Origin: Lactiplantibacillus xiangfangensis
Lineage (GTDB): Bacteria; Bacillota; Bacilli; Lactobacillales; Lactobacillaceae
Assembly (NCBI RefSeq): GCF_001438845.1
Contig: NZ_JQCL01000055.1
Coordinates: 26,644-90,643 of the forward strand
Direction of reading: 5' to 3'
DNA length: 64,000 nt
The position numbers were made by a program, and so were the translations under genes. This document shows positions 25,728-33,982 of this stretch, in pieces. The notes under the pieces were generated by a model. That model made no database searches and was not told where the DNA came from. It saw only the letters and a program-made list of their open reading frames with translations. Each line of letters begins with the position of its first letter. Position 1 is the first letter of the stretch.

Positions 25728-27638
25728 ATGGCAAAGAAAAACATTGTCGTTGTCGGTGCGGGGTTTGCCGGCGTCTACGCAACCAAAAAACTGTCTAAGC
25801 ATTTCAAAAAAAATGCGGACGTTGAGATTACGTTGATTGATCGGCATTCATACTTCACGTACATGACCGAACTACATGAAGTAGCCACTGAACGGGTGGA
25901 GCCTGGGCATATCCAATACGATTTGCAACGGCTGTTCGCACGACGGAAGAATGTTCGCCTGGTTACTGATACAGTAACTGGTGTTGATAAAGAGAAACAA
26001 GTTGTTACCACTAAGAACGGCAGTTATCAATATGATCAATTGCTCATTAGTTTAGGTGGGGAATCCAATGACTTTGGCACCCCTGGTGTTAAAGAACACG
26101 GATTTGAATTATGGTCATTTGAACAAGCAATGGCCTTACGAGCACACTTAGCGGCGATCATTCGTCGCGGTGCTGCTGAATTAGATCCAGCTAAGCGGAA
26201 AGCAATGCTGACATTCACAGTCTGCGGTTCTGGTTTCACTGGTTCCGAACTGATTGGTGAATTGATCGAATACCGCGACGTTCTAGCTAAAGAAAACAAG
26301 CTAGATCCTAGCGAAATCACCCTTCAATTAGTTGAAGCGGCACCTACCATTATCAACATGCTCAACCGGACGCAAGCTGGAAAAGCTGAAGCATACATGA
26401 CTAAACATGGCGTTGATATTATGACCAACTCCATGATTACCGAAGTTGCTGCTGATCACGTTAACTTAAAGGGCAAGGATCCAATTCCAACCTATACATT
26501 AATTTGGACCGCCGGTGTGCGGGCTAACAGTGTTGTCAAGAACTTTGGTATTGAAACGAACCCTCGCGGTGGCCGTTTACTTGCTAACGAATTCATGCAA
26601 GCTAAGGATACCAAGAACGTCTTCTTAGCTGGTGACTCAACGAGTTATCAAGAACCTGACCAACCACGTCCCGTCCCACAAATCGTCCAAGGTGCCGAAG
26701 AAACGGCTGCCAAAGCGGTTGAAGGGATTATCAAGAACGTTGACGGCAGTAGCAAAGAAATCAAACCGTTCAAGGGTGCTTACCAAGCTTCCGTTGATTC
26801 GATTGGTTCCAAGTACGCCGTTGCACAAGTGATGGACAACTGGAACGTTTCTGGGTTCATCGCCGTTCTTTTGAAACACGCAATCAACTGGTTGTACTAC
26901 TGCCAGATTTTCTCTGGCTACTACCTCTTCCAGTACTTCATGAACGAATTCTTCCGGACCCGCAATGGTCGGAACCTCGGACGTGGCTGGATTTCACGTG
27001 CTGGTAACGTTTTGTGGAGTGTGCCACTTCGGTTCTTCTACGGCGCAATGTGGCTGTGGGATTGCTGGACGAAGGTTCAGGGTTCTGAATCATGGTTCAC
27101 TGACAAACTTCGCTTACCATTTAGTTGGTTACAAGCTGCCGCGACTAGTGGTGCCAGTCAAGCAACTAAGGCTGCTGCAACTAGTGGTGCTTCTGAAGCA
27201 GCATCATCGACTGCGAAAGCTGCCAAGGGTGTCTTCAGCTTATCTTACATGTACGGTAAGGAACCACTGATGGTCTTTGACAAGATGCCACACTGGTTCG
27301 AATCCGTTACAAAGGTCTTCGTACCAAACATGGGCATGGCGCTCTTCTTCCAGAAATTCATGACCTGTGTTGAAATCGTGATTGCACTTTGCATCTTCTT
27401 CGGTCTCTTTAGCTGGTTAGCTAACGCCATCACAATTGGTTTAGTCGTTGTCTTCTGCTTGTCAGGGATGTTCTACTGGGTCAACATTTGGATGGTCTTC
27501 GTCGCCCTCGCCTTAATGAACGGTTCCGGCCGGACATTTGGTTTGGACTACTGGGTTGTTCCGTGGATGCAAAAACATCTTGGGCACTGGTGGTACGGCA
27601 ACGTTCGTTCACATTACGATGCTGTCAAAACCCGCTAG
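25728..27638 (+). CDS. ndh2: Type II NADH dehydrogenase of the EET pathway (Ndh2)
   Basis: A 636-residue membrane flavoprotein. Residues 1 to about 375 form an NDH-2 domain with FAD motif VVVGAGFAGVYA (residues 8-19), an NADH-binding VCGSGFTGSELIGE near residue 163 and the flavin-site AGDSTSY near residue 300. It passes electrons from NADH to quinone. The C-terminal 260 residues, absent from respiratory NDH-2, hold about four hydrophobic segments, split by an Ala/Ser/Thr linker with two copies of AATSGAS near residues 470-490. This long form is the one used in Listeria EET. The ATG at 25728 follows AAGGGAG. It is divergent from pplA and followed by a strong hairpin. Confidence 0.93.
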   Translation: MAKKNIVVVGAGFAGVYATKKLSKHFKKNADVEITLIDRHSYFTYMTELHEVATERVEPGHIQYDLQRLFARRKNVRLVTDTVTGVDKEKQVVTTKNGSYQYDQLLISLGGESNDFGTPGVKEHGFELWSFEQAMALRAHLAAIIRRGAAELDPAKRKAMLTFTVCGSGFTGSELIGELIEYRDVLAKENKLDPSEITLQLVEAAPTIINMLNRTQAGKAEAYMTKHGVDIMTNSMITEVAADHVNLKGKDPIPTYTLIWTAGVRANSVVKNFGIETNPRGGRLLANEFMQAKDTKNVFLAGDSTSYQEPDQPRPVPQIVQGAEETAAKAVEGIIKNVDGSSKEIKPFKGAYQASVDSIGSKYAVAQVMDNWNVSGFIAVLLKHAINWLYYCQIFSGYYLFQYFMNEFFRTRNGRNLGRGWISRAGNVLWSVPLRFFYGAMWLWDCWTKVQGSESWFTDKLRLPFSWLQAAATSGASQATKAAATSGASEAASSTAKAAKGVFSLSYMYGKEPLMVFDKMPHWFESVTKVFVPNMGMALFFQKFMTCVEIVIALCIFFGLFSWLANAITIGLVVVFCLSGMFYWVNIWMVFVALALMNGSGRTFGLDYWVVPWMQKHLGHWWYGNVRSHYDAVKTR

Positions 27639-27668
27639 ATGCGTTATAATTAATTGAATAGTTTCCCG

Positions 27669-27708
27669 ATGGTTCAAGGGTTGCTTTTTCCCCTTGAACC
27701 ATTTTTTA
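27669..27708 (+). terminator. Terminator between ndh2 and eetA
   Basis: A perfect 12-bp stem (ATGGTTCAAGGG with CCCTTGAACCAT) followed by a T-run, 30 bp beyond the ndh2 stop. A TATAAT at 27644-27649 precedes it, so the downstream genes could be attenuated or reached by read-through. Confidence 0.85.
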
Positions 27709-27733
27709 TGCAACGAAAAAAGGAGGGCTGGCG

Positions 27734-28225
27734 ATGAAGAAATTACGGGCGACCGCACGAGTGCTAAGGCGTTACGGCGGCATGATCCGACCTTTTGACA
27801 TTGTTATTATTGTTGCCTTAATTATTTTATCGTTTACCCCAATAGCAATTTTTTCATATCAGCAAAAACAACAAGCCCAACGTGCTGAACAAATCGCCAA
27901 ACGACAGGCCAAGAAAAGTCGGACGGATTATACCGCGGTTGTTTCTCATAACGGGACCGTTTTAAAGCGGGTCAATTTAACGACTTTGACCAAGACAAAA
28001 CGCTACACCTATCGCGCTAAGGATGGCCACTATAATACCGTTACGTTTGAACCTAAACGCGTCGCGATTACCAAGGCTAACTGCAGTGATCAAGTCTGCA
28101 TTCGGCGAGGCTGGATTACTAAACCAGGCCAAACGATCGTCTGTTTACCGCATAAAGTCCTGGTTGAAATCAAGTCAGGGTCCGGACACGTTAAGTCCGG
28201 CGGTAACGGGCTAGTTACGGAGTAA
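27734..28225 (+). CDS. eetA: EetA, NusG domain II membrane protein
   Basis: The 163-residue protein has a basic N-terminus, one membrane segment (about residues 22-42, DIVIIVALIILSFTPIAIF) and an extracellular NusG-type domain II with a Cys pair in CSDQVC and a third Cys in IVCLPHKVLVEI. It matches the EetA component of flavin-based EET, whose exact role is unresolved. The ATG at 27734 follows GGAGGG. It lies 6 bp before eetB, in the order eetA-eetB-prenyl synthase. Confidence 0.85.
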   Translation: MKKLRATARVLRRYGGMIRPFDIVIIVALIILSFTPIAIFSYQQKQQAQRAEQIAKRQAKKSRTDYTAVVSHNGTVLKRVNLTTLTKTKRYTYRAKDGHYNTVTFEPKRVAITKANCSDQVCIRRGWITKPGQTIVCLPHKVLVEIKSGSGHVKSGGNGLVTE

Positions 28226-28231
28226 AAACTA

Positions 28232-28801
28232 TTGAATAATTCATTTGGACAATCAAATAAGACCCATCGGAATATTTACATTGCCCTCCTAGTTGCTCAA
28301 GGGGTGATCATCGGAATTTTAGAGCGAATGATTCCCTTCCCGTTCGCCTTCGCACCGGGAGCCAAATTGGGGTTAGCTAACTTAATCACAATTGTTGCCA
28401 TCTTCACATTGTCCTTTCGCGACGTGATTACGCTGACCTGGTTACGACTGATTCTAACCGCATTACTGGGCGGAACAATGTCAACGTTCCTGTACAGCTT
28501 TGGGGGAGCGTTTCTGAGCCTGTTTTCAATGCTCCTAGTTAAGTTGCTAGGGCCAAAACGGGTCAGTATCATCGGAATTTCAGCAACTGGGGGCGTGATG
28601 CACAACGTTGGCCAACTATTAGTGGCGAGTCTGATTGCCCAGACGTGGACGGTCATGCTATACCTCCCGGCCATGTCAATCATCGGAATCGCAGCCGGCA
28701 TTGCCTTAGGGATTGCCGCGAACTACTTATTTACACACGTGACAATTCTAAGCTACTTGCGGTTTAAGCGCACCAAGCACCCAAGTAAAACAAAGGAGTA
28801 A
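28232..28801 (+). CDS. eetB: EetB, Gx-transporter/heptaprenyl synthase component I-like membrane protein
   Basis: The 189-residue protein has about five hydrophobic segments and the start RNIYIALLVAQGVIIGILERMIPFPF followed by GAKLGLANLITI, the pattern of the Hpre_diP_synt_I / Gx transporter family. In EET loci it is named EetB. The start is a TTG at 28232, 6 bp after eetA, with a GGAG about 9 bases upstream. It ends 6 bp before the polyprenyl synthase. Its substrate is unknown; a structural likeness to ECF S components has been noted for related families, but this is inference here. Confidence 0.85.
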   Translation: MNNSFGQSNKTHRNIYIALLVAQGVIIGILERMIPFPFAFAPGAKLGLANLITIVAIFTLSFRDVITLTWLRLILTALLGGTMSTFLYSFGGAFLSLFSMLLVKLLGPKRVSIIGISATGGVMHNVGQLLVASLIAQTWTVMLYLPAMSIIGIAAGIALGIAANYLFTHVTILSYLRFKRTKHPSKTKE

Positions 28802-28807
28802 CATTTT

Positions 28808-29800
28808 ATGCAATCGGCAACGCAATTACACCCAATTTGGCGTGATTACCCGGCCATGCAGCCGGAATTAACCAAGGTCATGCAGCTTATGACCGATAAC
28901 ATTAACATTAAAGACAGCGCCATTTCTGACGCGATTATTGATATGATTCACAGTGGTGGTAAATTACTACGGCCAGCGTATTGTCTGCTATTCTCATCGT
29001 TTAAGGATACGGACCGCGACCGGATGATTGCCCTGGCAGCCTCTTTAGAGACGCTCCACACGGCAACTTTGATCCACGATGACATCTTGGACGATTCCGA
29101 GTTACGTCGGCACCGCGCGACGATTCAGCAGCGTTTCGGTAAGGACGTCGCGGTCTATGCCGGCGACTATCTATTCGTCGTGGTTTTCAAAATTCTGGCT
29201 AAGTATTCAAGCAGCTTCAAAAGTATTCAGGTCAATTCTGAAAACATGGAAAAGATTTTGGTCGGTGAGGTTCAGCAAAAGGACCGCCACTACCATATCG
29301 ACATTACCATGGATCAATATAAGGAACAGATTCAAGGCAAGACGGCCGAACTCTTTGCGCTCAGTTGTTTCTTAGGCGCCTTTGAATCTGGTCAAAGCAC
29401 CCTCTTTTCACAGCGAGCCCGTAAAGCCGGCATGGCAATCGGGATGGCTTTCCAAATTTTAGATGATATTCTCGATTACCAAGAAGACAGTCAAGAAATT
29501 GGTAAGCCAATCTTAGAAGACGTCGCTGAAGGCGTTTATACGTCCCCCTTGATCTTTGCCTTACAAACGGACGCACGTCACGATATCTTGCCACTGATGC
29601 GGCTTCAGGGTGCCATTACAGACGCTCAGCGCCGGGAATTACAGCGGATGGTCATTGATGCTGGTGGGGTTACGAAAGCCCAACAGCTCGCTGAAAAGTA
29701 CACTCAGGACGCCTTGCACATTTTGAACAAGCTTCCTGATAACCCTGCTAAAGATAACCTCATTCAATTAACCACGCAATTATTAACTCGGCATAACTAG
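28808..29800 (+). CDS. dmkB: Polyprenyl diphosphate synthase for demethylmenaquinone side chain
   Basis: The 330-residue enzyme is a trans-isoprenyl diphosphate synthase with both aspartate-rich motifs: LIHDDILDDSELRR (near residue 92) and FQILDDILDY (near residue 218). GGKLLRPAY is the IPP-binding region. It supplies the isoprenoid tail of the quinone used by Ndh2, which is why it is named dmkB in EET loci; the partner prenyltransferase dmkA is not in this window. The ATG at 28808 follows AAAGGAGTAAC. A strong terminator follows. Confidence 0.9.
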   Translation: MQSATQLHPIWRDYPAMQPELTKVMQLMTDNINIKDSAISDAIIDMIHSGGKLLRPAYCLLFSSFKDTDRDRMIALAASLETLHTATLIHDDILDDSELRRHRATIQQRFGKDVAVYAGDYLFVVVFKILAKYSSSFKSIQVNSENMEKILVGEVQQKDRHYHIDITMDQYKEQIQGKTAELFALSCFLGAFESGQSTLFSQRARKAGMAIGMAFQILDDILDYQEDSQEIGKPILEDVAEGVYTSPLIFALQTDARHDILPLMRLQGAITDAQRRELQRMVIDAGGVTKAQQLAEKYTQDALHILNKLPDNPAKDNLIQLTTQLLTRHN

Positions 29801-29820
29801 CCGAATCACTTTACTATCTG

Positions 29821-29851
29821 AGCTGACCTCTTCTTTGAGGCCAGCTTTTTT
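29821..29851 (+). terminator. Terminator of eetA-eetB-dmkB
   Basis: AGCTGACCTC pairs with GAGGCCAGCT (one mismatch), 6-nt loop, followed by six T on the plus strand, 21 bp after the stop codon. Confidence 0.88.
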
Positions 29852-29870
29852 GTATATCTATGCCGTTCCA

Positions 29871-29898
29871 GCGGGCAGAACCAGTGTGCTATGTCGCC
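29871..29898. repeat. Solitary arm of an intergenic repeat
   Basis: These 28 bp agree at 21 positions with the left arm of the structured repeat at 49765 (shared GCGG-CAGA, GTGTGCT and TGTCG blocks). No matching right arm follows, so it looks like a truncated copy. The following 167 bp up to the next repeat show nothing else. Confidence 0.5.
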
Positions 29899-30065
29899 TC
29901 CACTAGTTATCAATTAACCAGACTATTTAACGGTCAGAATATTATCCACATCATAACCACACACACCTGTCAGCAACTAATAACCAGAAGATAAGGTTCT
30001 ATATGTATTTTCTCTTTAACCTGCTAACTAACTCCTCGTTACATTGTAGTTAGGGCACATTTTAG

Positions 30066-30249
30066 GCTGGAATGATTGGCAATGGAATCGTCGTGGCGGT
30101 ACGGTTAAATTGGTGGGGTTGCCAATTTAACCGTACGGAACATCAATGAGACTTGCGTGCTGTTTATGCAAGTCTCATTGATGAGGTTAGTGACCGCTTT
30201 TCAGGCACTAACCGGTTCCCATGACGATGGAATTACCAATCATTCCAGC
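30066..30249. repeat. Cloverleaf-like structured intergenic element
   Basis: A long outer stem pairs 30066-30096 with 30219-30249 (31 positions, about 26 Watson-Crick pairs; GCTGGAATGATTGG at the base). It encloses three hairpins: a perfect 15-bp stem (30099-30113/30122-30136), a perfect 16-bp stem (30141-30156/30168-30183) and an 8-bp stem (30185-30192/30206-30213). No open frame crosses it. It lies between convergent dmkB and rplQ. The name of the family is not known to me. Confidence 0.8.
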
Positions 30250-30277
30250 TGGAAAACAACGACAATAAAAAAATGTA

Positions 30278-30317
30278 CAAAAAAACCGTTAACCCAACAT
30301 AGAGTTGGACTAACGGT
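30278..30317 (-). terminator. Terminator of the ribosomal protein operon after rplQ
   Basis: A 14-bp stem (ACCGTTAGTCCAAC with GTTGGGTTAACGGT, two G-T pairs), followed by seven T on the minus strand, about 155 bp beyond the rplQ stop codon. Confidence 0.85.
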
Positions 30318-30472
30318 CTTGGTTGGCTAGCGCCAAAAAAAATCACTTAAGATTGCGATACGCCATCTATGTTAACCATAAATAACTTCCGAACTAGACT
30401 TGGAAACTCAAAGAGTAACCATCATCATAGCGTCCGTCAATCATCAATCCCAGTGATCCGTAAAACAATTAA

Positions 30473-30856
30473 CTAGTCAACAAGTTCCAAGACTACCATT
30501 TGTGCACCGTCTCCACGACGAGGCATAGTCTTGTAAATTCGTGTGTACCCACCATTGCGGTCAGTGTATTGAGGACCTAAGTCACTAAATAACTTTTGCA
30601 AAGCGGTTTGTACAGCCACGTTGTCGCCATCTTCTTTAACATCGGCAACGACGTCACGCATAAACGTAGCAGCTTGACGACGGGCGCTTAAATCACCCTT
30701 CTTTGCCAAAGTGATCATCTTGTCGGTAGTTGAACGAACTTCCTTAGCACGTGCTTCGGTAGTTTCGATCTTACCATTAACGATTAATGAAGTCGTTAAA
30801 TCACGAAGTAAGGCACGACGTTGTGAACTTGTACGTTGTAATTTACGGTAACTCAT
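30473..30856 (-). CDS. rplQ: 50S ribosomal protein bL17
   Basis: The 127-residue L17 begins [20 protein letters not shown] and contains the family motif [17 protein letters not shown]; the end [23 protein letters not shown] is typical. It is the last gene of the alpha operon (rpsM-rpsK-rpoA-rplQ), 21 bp after rpoA. GGGAGG precedes the ATG. Downstream, where most Firmicutes have ecfA1, this chromosome has the EET locus. Confidence 0.98.
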   Translation of the reverse strand: MSYRKLQRTSSQRRALLRDLTTSLIVNGKIETTEARAKEVRSTTDKMITLAKKGDLSARRQAATFMRDVVADVKEDGDNVAVQTALQKLFSDLGPQYTDRNGGYTRIYKTMPRRGDGAQMVVLELVD

Positions 30857-30877
30857 GAACGGATATCCTCCCTTGTA

Positions 30878-31822
30878 TTAGTCTTCTTTGCGTAATGATA
30901 ACCCGAGATCAGCTAATTTTGCTTTAACTTCTTCGAGTGACTTGCGTCCAAGGTTGCGAACCTTCATCATATCAGCTTCAGTTTTGTTAGTTAATTCTTG
31001 GACCGTGTTGATACCAGCACGTTTCAAGCAATTGTATGAACGAACGGAAAGGTCTAACTCTTCGATCGTCATTTCTAACATTTTTTCCTTATGCGTTTCT
31101 TCCTTCTCAACCATCACGTCAGTGTTTTTAGCTTCATCAGTGAGATTTACGAAGATTGAAAGGTGATCAGTCAGGATTTTGGCTGATAGACTAATGGCTT
31201 CACTTGGAGTGATTGAACCATTTGTCCAAACGTCTAAGGTTAACTTATCGAAATCATCACGTTGACCAACCCGCGTGTTTTCAACTTGGTAGTTGACACG
31301 TTCGATTGGAGAATATAATGAATCAACAGCTAAAACGCCAATTGGCATATCATCTTCACGATGTTTGTTATCCTCAGCGGAAACATAACCACGACCAGTA
31401 TTAGCGGTCATACGCATATGGAAGTGTGCACCATCCGCTACAGTACAAATTGCTAAATCAGGGTTCAAGACTTCAACGTCCGCATCACCAATGATATCAC
31501 CGGCAGTAACGTTCGCTGGACCCTTAACGTCGATTTCCAACGTCTTGGTTTCGTCTGAACTTAACTTAAGCGCGATCTTCTTCACATTCAAGATGATAGC
31601 CGTAACGTCTTCGGTTACGCCTTCCACCGTTGAAAATTCGTGGAGAACACCGTCAATTTGAATACTAGTAACAGCAGCGCCAGGTAAAGAAGAAAGAAGA
31701 ATCCGACGAAGTGAATTCCCTAAAGTTGTACCATAACCACGTTCAAGTGGTTCTACAACAAACTTACCATAGTTGTCGTTTTCATCAATTTTATGAATGT
31801 TAGGTTTTTCAAATTCAATCAT
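30878..31822 (-). CDS. rpoA: RNA polymerase alpha subunit
   Basis: The 314-residue alpha subunit has the N-terminal assembly domain ([25 protein letters not shown]) and, after an acidic linker near residue 230, the C-terminal domain ([37 protein letters not shown]) that contacts upstream promoter DNA and activators. It forms the core enzyme scaffold with RpoB and RpoC, encoded 20 kb away. The 86-bp gap to rpsK includes a perfect TTGTGCGCACAA palindrome (31864-31875) of unknown meaning. Confidence 0.98.
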   Translation of the reverse strand: MIEFEKPNIHKIDENDNYGKFVVEPLERGYGTTLGNSLRRILLSSLPGAAVTSIQIDGVLHEFSTVEGVTEDVTAIILNVKKIALKLSSDETKTLEIDVKGPANVTAGDIIGDADVEVLNPDLAICTVADGAHFHMRMTANTGRGYVSAEDNKHREDDMPIGVLAVDSLYSPIERVNYQVENTRVGQRDDFDKLTLDVWTNGSITPSEAISLSAKILTDHLSIFVNLTDEAKNTDVMVEKEETHKEKMLEMTIEELDLSVRSYNCLKRAGINTVQELTNKTEADMMKVRNLGRKSLEEVKAKLADLGLSLRKED

Positions 31823-31908
31823 TCTTATCTTTTACCCCTTTCAAAACGCGTGGTGCTTAGTAGTTGTGCGCACAAAATGAAGTTTGCCCTCAAAATGAAC
31901 GTCACAGA

Positions 31909-32298
31909 TTAAACACGACGACGCTTTGGAGGACGAGAACCATTATGAGGAACTGGGGTAACATCGCGAATTGCGCTAACTTCCAAACCAGTAGCTTGTA
32001 AAGCACGGATAGCAGCTTCACGACCTGAACCAGGTCCCTTAACAGCGACTTCAACAATCTTCATGCCATGTTCCATTGAGGCCTTAGCAGCAGCTTCTGC
32101 GGCCATTTGAGCAGCAAAAGGTGTTGACTTACGTGAGCCCTTGAAACCTAATGAACCAGCTGATGACCATGCAATGGCGTTCCCTTGCATATCAGTGATC
32201 ATAACAAGTGTGTTATTAAACGTTGAATGGATGTGAGCCACACCGGATTCAATGTTCTTCTTTACCCGACGACGACGGGTTGTCTTTCTAGTTGCCAT
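31909..32298 (-). CDS. rpsK: 30S ribosomal protein uS11
   Basis: The 129-residue S11 starts with a basic stretch ([19 protein letters not shown]) and contains [16 protein letters not shown] and the C-terminal [18 protein letters not shown] that contacts 16S rRNA near the platform. It lies 24 bp after rpsM in the alpha operon, with a GGGAGG ribosome site. Confidence 0.98.
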   Translation of the reverse strand: MATRKTTRRRRVKKNIESGVAHIHSTFNNTLVMITDMQGNAIAWSSAGSLGFKGSRKSTPFAAQMAAEAAAKASMEHGMKIVEVAVKGPGSGREAAIRALQATGLEVSAIRDVTPVPHNGSRPPKRRRV

Positions 32299-32322
32299 AA
32301 AATTCGAAAACCTCCCTTATAA

Positions 32323-32688
32323 TTATTTTTTACGTCCAGCGATGCTGACCTTTTTACCCTTACGAGTACGGGCGTTGTTCTTCGTGTGTTGACCACGAAC
32401 TGGTAAACCACGACGATGGCGCATCCCACGGTATGAACCGATTTCTTGCAATAACTTGATGTTTAAGCTGACTTCACGACGTAAGTCACCTTCAGTTTTA
32501 TAACCGTCAACGACGGCACGGATCTTATCTTCTTGATCAGGAGTTAAGTCACGTACACGAACGTCTTCTGAAACACCGGCTTCAGCAAGGATCTTCTGTG
32601 CAGAAGTGTTACCGATACCGTAGATATAAGTCAAACCAATGACAATACGCTTGTCACGTGGTAAGTCAATCCCTTCAATACGAGCCAT
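32323..32688 (-). CDS. rpsM: 30S ribosomal protein uS13
   Basis: The 121-residue S13 starts [26 protein letters not shown] and ends with [20 protein letters not shown]. It sits at the head of the 30S subunit and contacts the 50S in the intersubunit bridge. Its order after infA and rpmJ is standard. Confidence 0.98.
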   Translation of the reverse strand: MARIEGIDLPRDKRIVIGLTYIYGIGNTSAQKILAEAGVSEDVRVRDLTPDQEDKIRAVVDGYKTEGDLRREVSLNIKLLQEIGSYRGMRHRRGLPVRGQHTKNNARTRKGKKVSIAGRKK

Positions 32689-32715
32689 TAATATTTCACC
32701 TCCGAATTATTTGAA

Positions 32716-32835
32716 TTATTTACCTTGGCGTTGCTTATGCTTTGGGTTAGCAGAGCAAATAACCATTACGCGGCCCTTACGGCGAATAACTTTACAGTGT
32801 TCGCACATTGGCTTTACAGATGGTCTTACTTTCAT
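32716..32835 (-). CDS. rpmJ: 50S ribosomal protein bL36
   Basis: A 39-residue gene read directly from the sequence: it starts [20 protein letters not shown] and ends [10 protein letters not shown]. Cys11, Cys14, Cys27 and His33 form the zinc ribbon, so this is the Zn-containing (C+) form of L36. The ATG at 32835 follows a TAGGAGG site. It lies between infA and rpsM, the standard place. Confidence 0.96.
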   Translation of the reverse strand: MKVRPSVKPMCEHCKVIRRKGRVMVICSANPKHKQRQGK

Positions 32836-32870
32836 GAATTTTACCTCCTATAAGGTACGAAGTGTCGGTC

Positions 32871-33089
32871 CTACTTGAAACGGTAGGTAATCCGGCCCTT
32901 AGTTAAATCATAAGGTGACATTTCGACCGTAACCTTGTCGCCAGGTAAGATCCGAATGTAATGCATCCGAATTTTACCCGAAACATGTGCCAAGATTTCA
33001 GCGCCGTTTTCAAGTTCAACCTTAAACATTGCGTTAGGCAACGTTTCTTTAATAGTCCCTTGAATTTCGATGACGTCTTCCTTTGCCAA
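32871..33089 (-). CDS. infA: Translation initiation factor IF-1
   Basis: The 72-residue OB-fold protein starts [29 protein letters not shown] and ends [12 protein letters not shown], as in all Firmicute IF-1. It binds the 30S A site during initiation. The start codon is a TTG (33087-33089) with GGGAGGGA about 9 bases upstream. Its own promoter lies about 80 bp upstream in the gap to adk. Confidence 0.97.
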   Translation of the reverse strand: MAKEDVIEIQGTIKETLPNAMFKVELENGAEILAHVSGKIRMHYIRILPGDKVTVEMSPYDLTKGRITYRFK

Positions 33090-33166
33090 GTATGTGTCCC
33101 TCCCTTATTATATGGTTTCGTGCTGCCACGTATTTGGTTCGCTTTTCGAACCAGTCATTGCTAATC

Positions 33167-33196
33167 ATAATATTAAAATAGTATTAAATCAGTCAA
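33167..33196 (-). promoter_or_regulatory. Internal promoter upstream of infA
   Basis: TTGACT (33191-33196), 18-nt spacer and TATTAT (33167-33172) on the minus strand. A small hairpin (GGTTCG-CGAACC, 33136-33152) follows in the leader. It would drive infA to rplQ separately from the spc operon. Confidence 0.65.
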
Positions 33197-33266
33197 CGGC
33201 TAAACCTGAATAAGTTTATCACAACGGCATTTGAAAAGCAAACGTCGCCCTTTAGGAACCCAGTTA

Positions 33267-33926
33267 TTAAAGGTTATCAAGAATGGTTTTAATATCCTTG
33301 TAAACATCATCAATGTCGCGGTCACCGTCAACATTGTGTAATAAGTTTTCTTTTTCGTAAAAATCGATTAATGGTGTGTTCAACTTAACGTTGACATCCA
33401 AACGATTCTTAACGGTTGCAGGCTTGTCATCTTCACGTTGATAGAAATCATGACCGCCACACACGTCACAAGTACCTTCAACTTTAGGCTTGTTGTAGAT
33501 CTTGTGGTAAGTTGTCCCACAAGTCCGACAAATGAAGCGACCGGAAAGCCGTTCAACTAAAACTTCTGGTGCAACGTGAATATTAATCACGCCGTCCAAA
33601 GGTTTGTTGAGGTCTGCACCGATTTGCTTCAAGGCATGTGCTTGATCAATGTTACGAGGATAACCGTCAAGCAAGAAACCATTTTTCGTATCCGCTTCAG
33701 CTAACCGGTCACGGACGATGCCATTTGTGACTTCGTCTGGAACCAAGTTACCAGCATCGATATACTTTTTGGCTTCAAGGCCCATCTTAGTTTCGTTCTT
33801 AATGGCAGCCCGGAAGATATCCCCCGTTGAAATATGCGGAATATCAAAATCTTCGAGGATCTTCTGAGCTTGAGTACCCTTACCGGCACCTGGTAGACCC
33901 ATTAAAATCAGGTTCATTGTTCCCAT
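33267..33926 (-). CDS. adk: Adenylate kinase
   Basis: The 219-residue enzyme balances AMP, ADP and ATP. P-loop [10 protein letters not shown] (residues 9-18), the GYPRN motif near residue 87, and a LID domain with a four-cysteine zinc site (CRTC...CDVC, about residues 130-153), as common in Gram-positives. The ATG at 33926 follows AGGAGG. It lies 56 bp after secY in the classical secY-adk-infA order. Confidence 0.98.
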   Translation of the reverse strand: MGTMNLILMGLPGAGKGTQAQKILEDFDIPHISTGDIFRAAIKNETKMGLEAKKYIDAGNLVPDEVTNGIVRDRLAEADTKNGFLLDGYPRNIDQAHALKQIGADLNKPLDGVINIHVAPEVLVERLSGRFICRTCGTTYHKIYNKPKVEGTCDVCGGHDFYQREDDKPATVKNRLDVNVKLNTPLIDFYEKENLLHNVDGDRDIDDVYKDIKTILDNL

Positions 33927-33982
33927 GCTTTTTTCCTCCTAAAAGTACAAATGTGCTGAGTTTCCCCAACACATTCGCTTGA

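Noticed and set aside
29871..30249. CRISPR array or insertion-sequence ends
   Set aside because: The inverted repeats enclose no transposase and there are no regularly spaced direct repeats.
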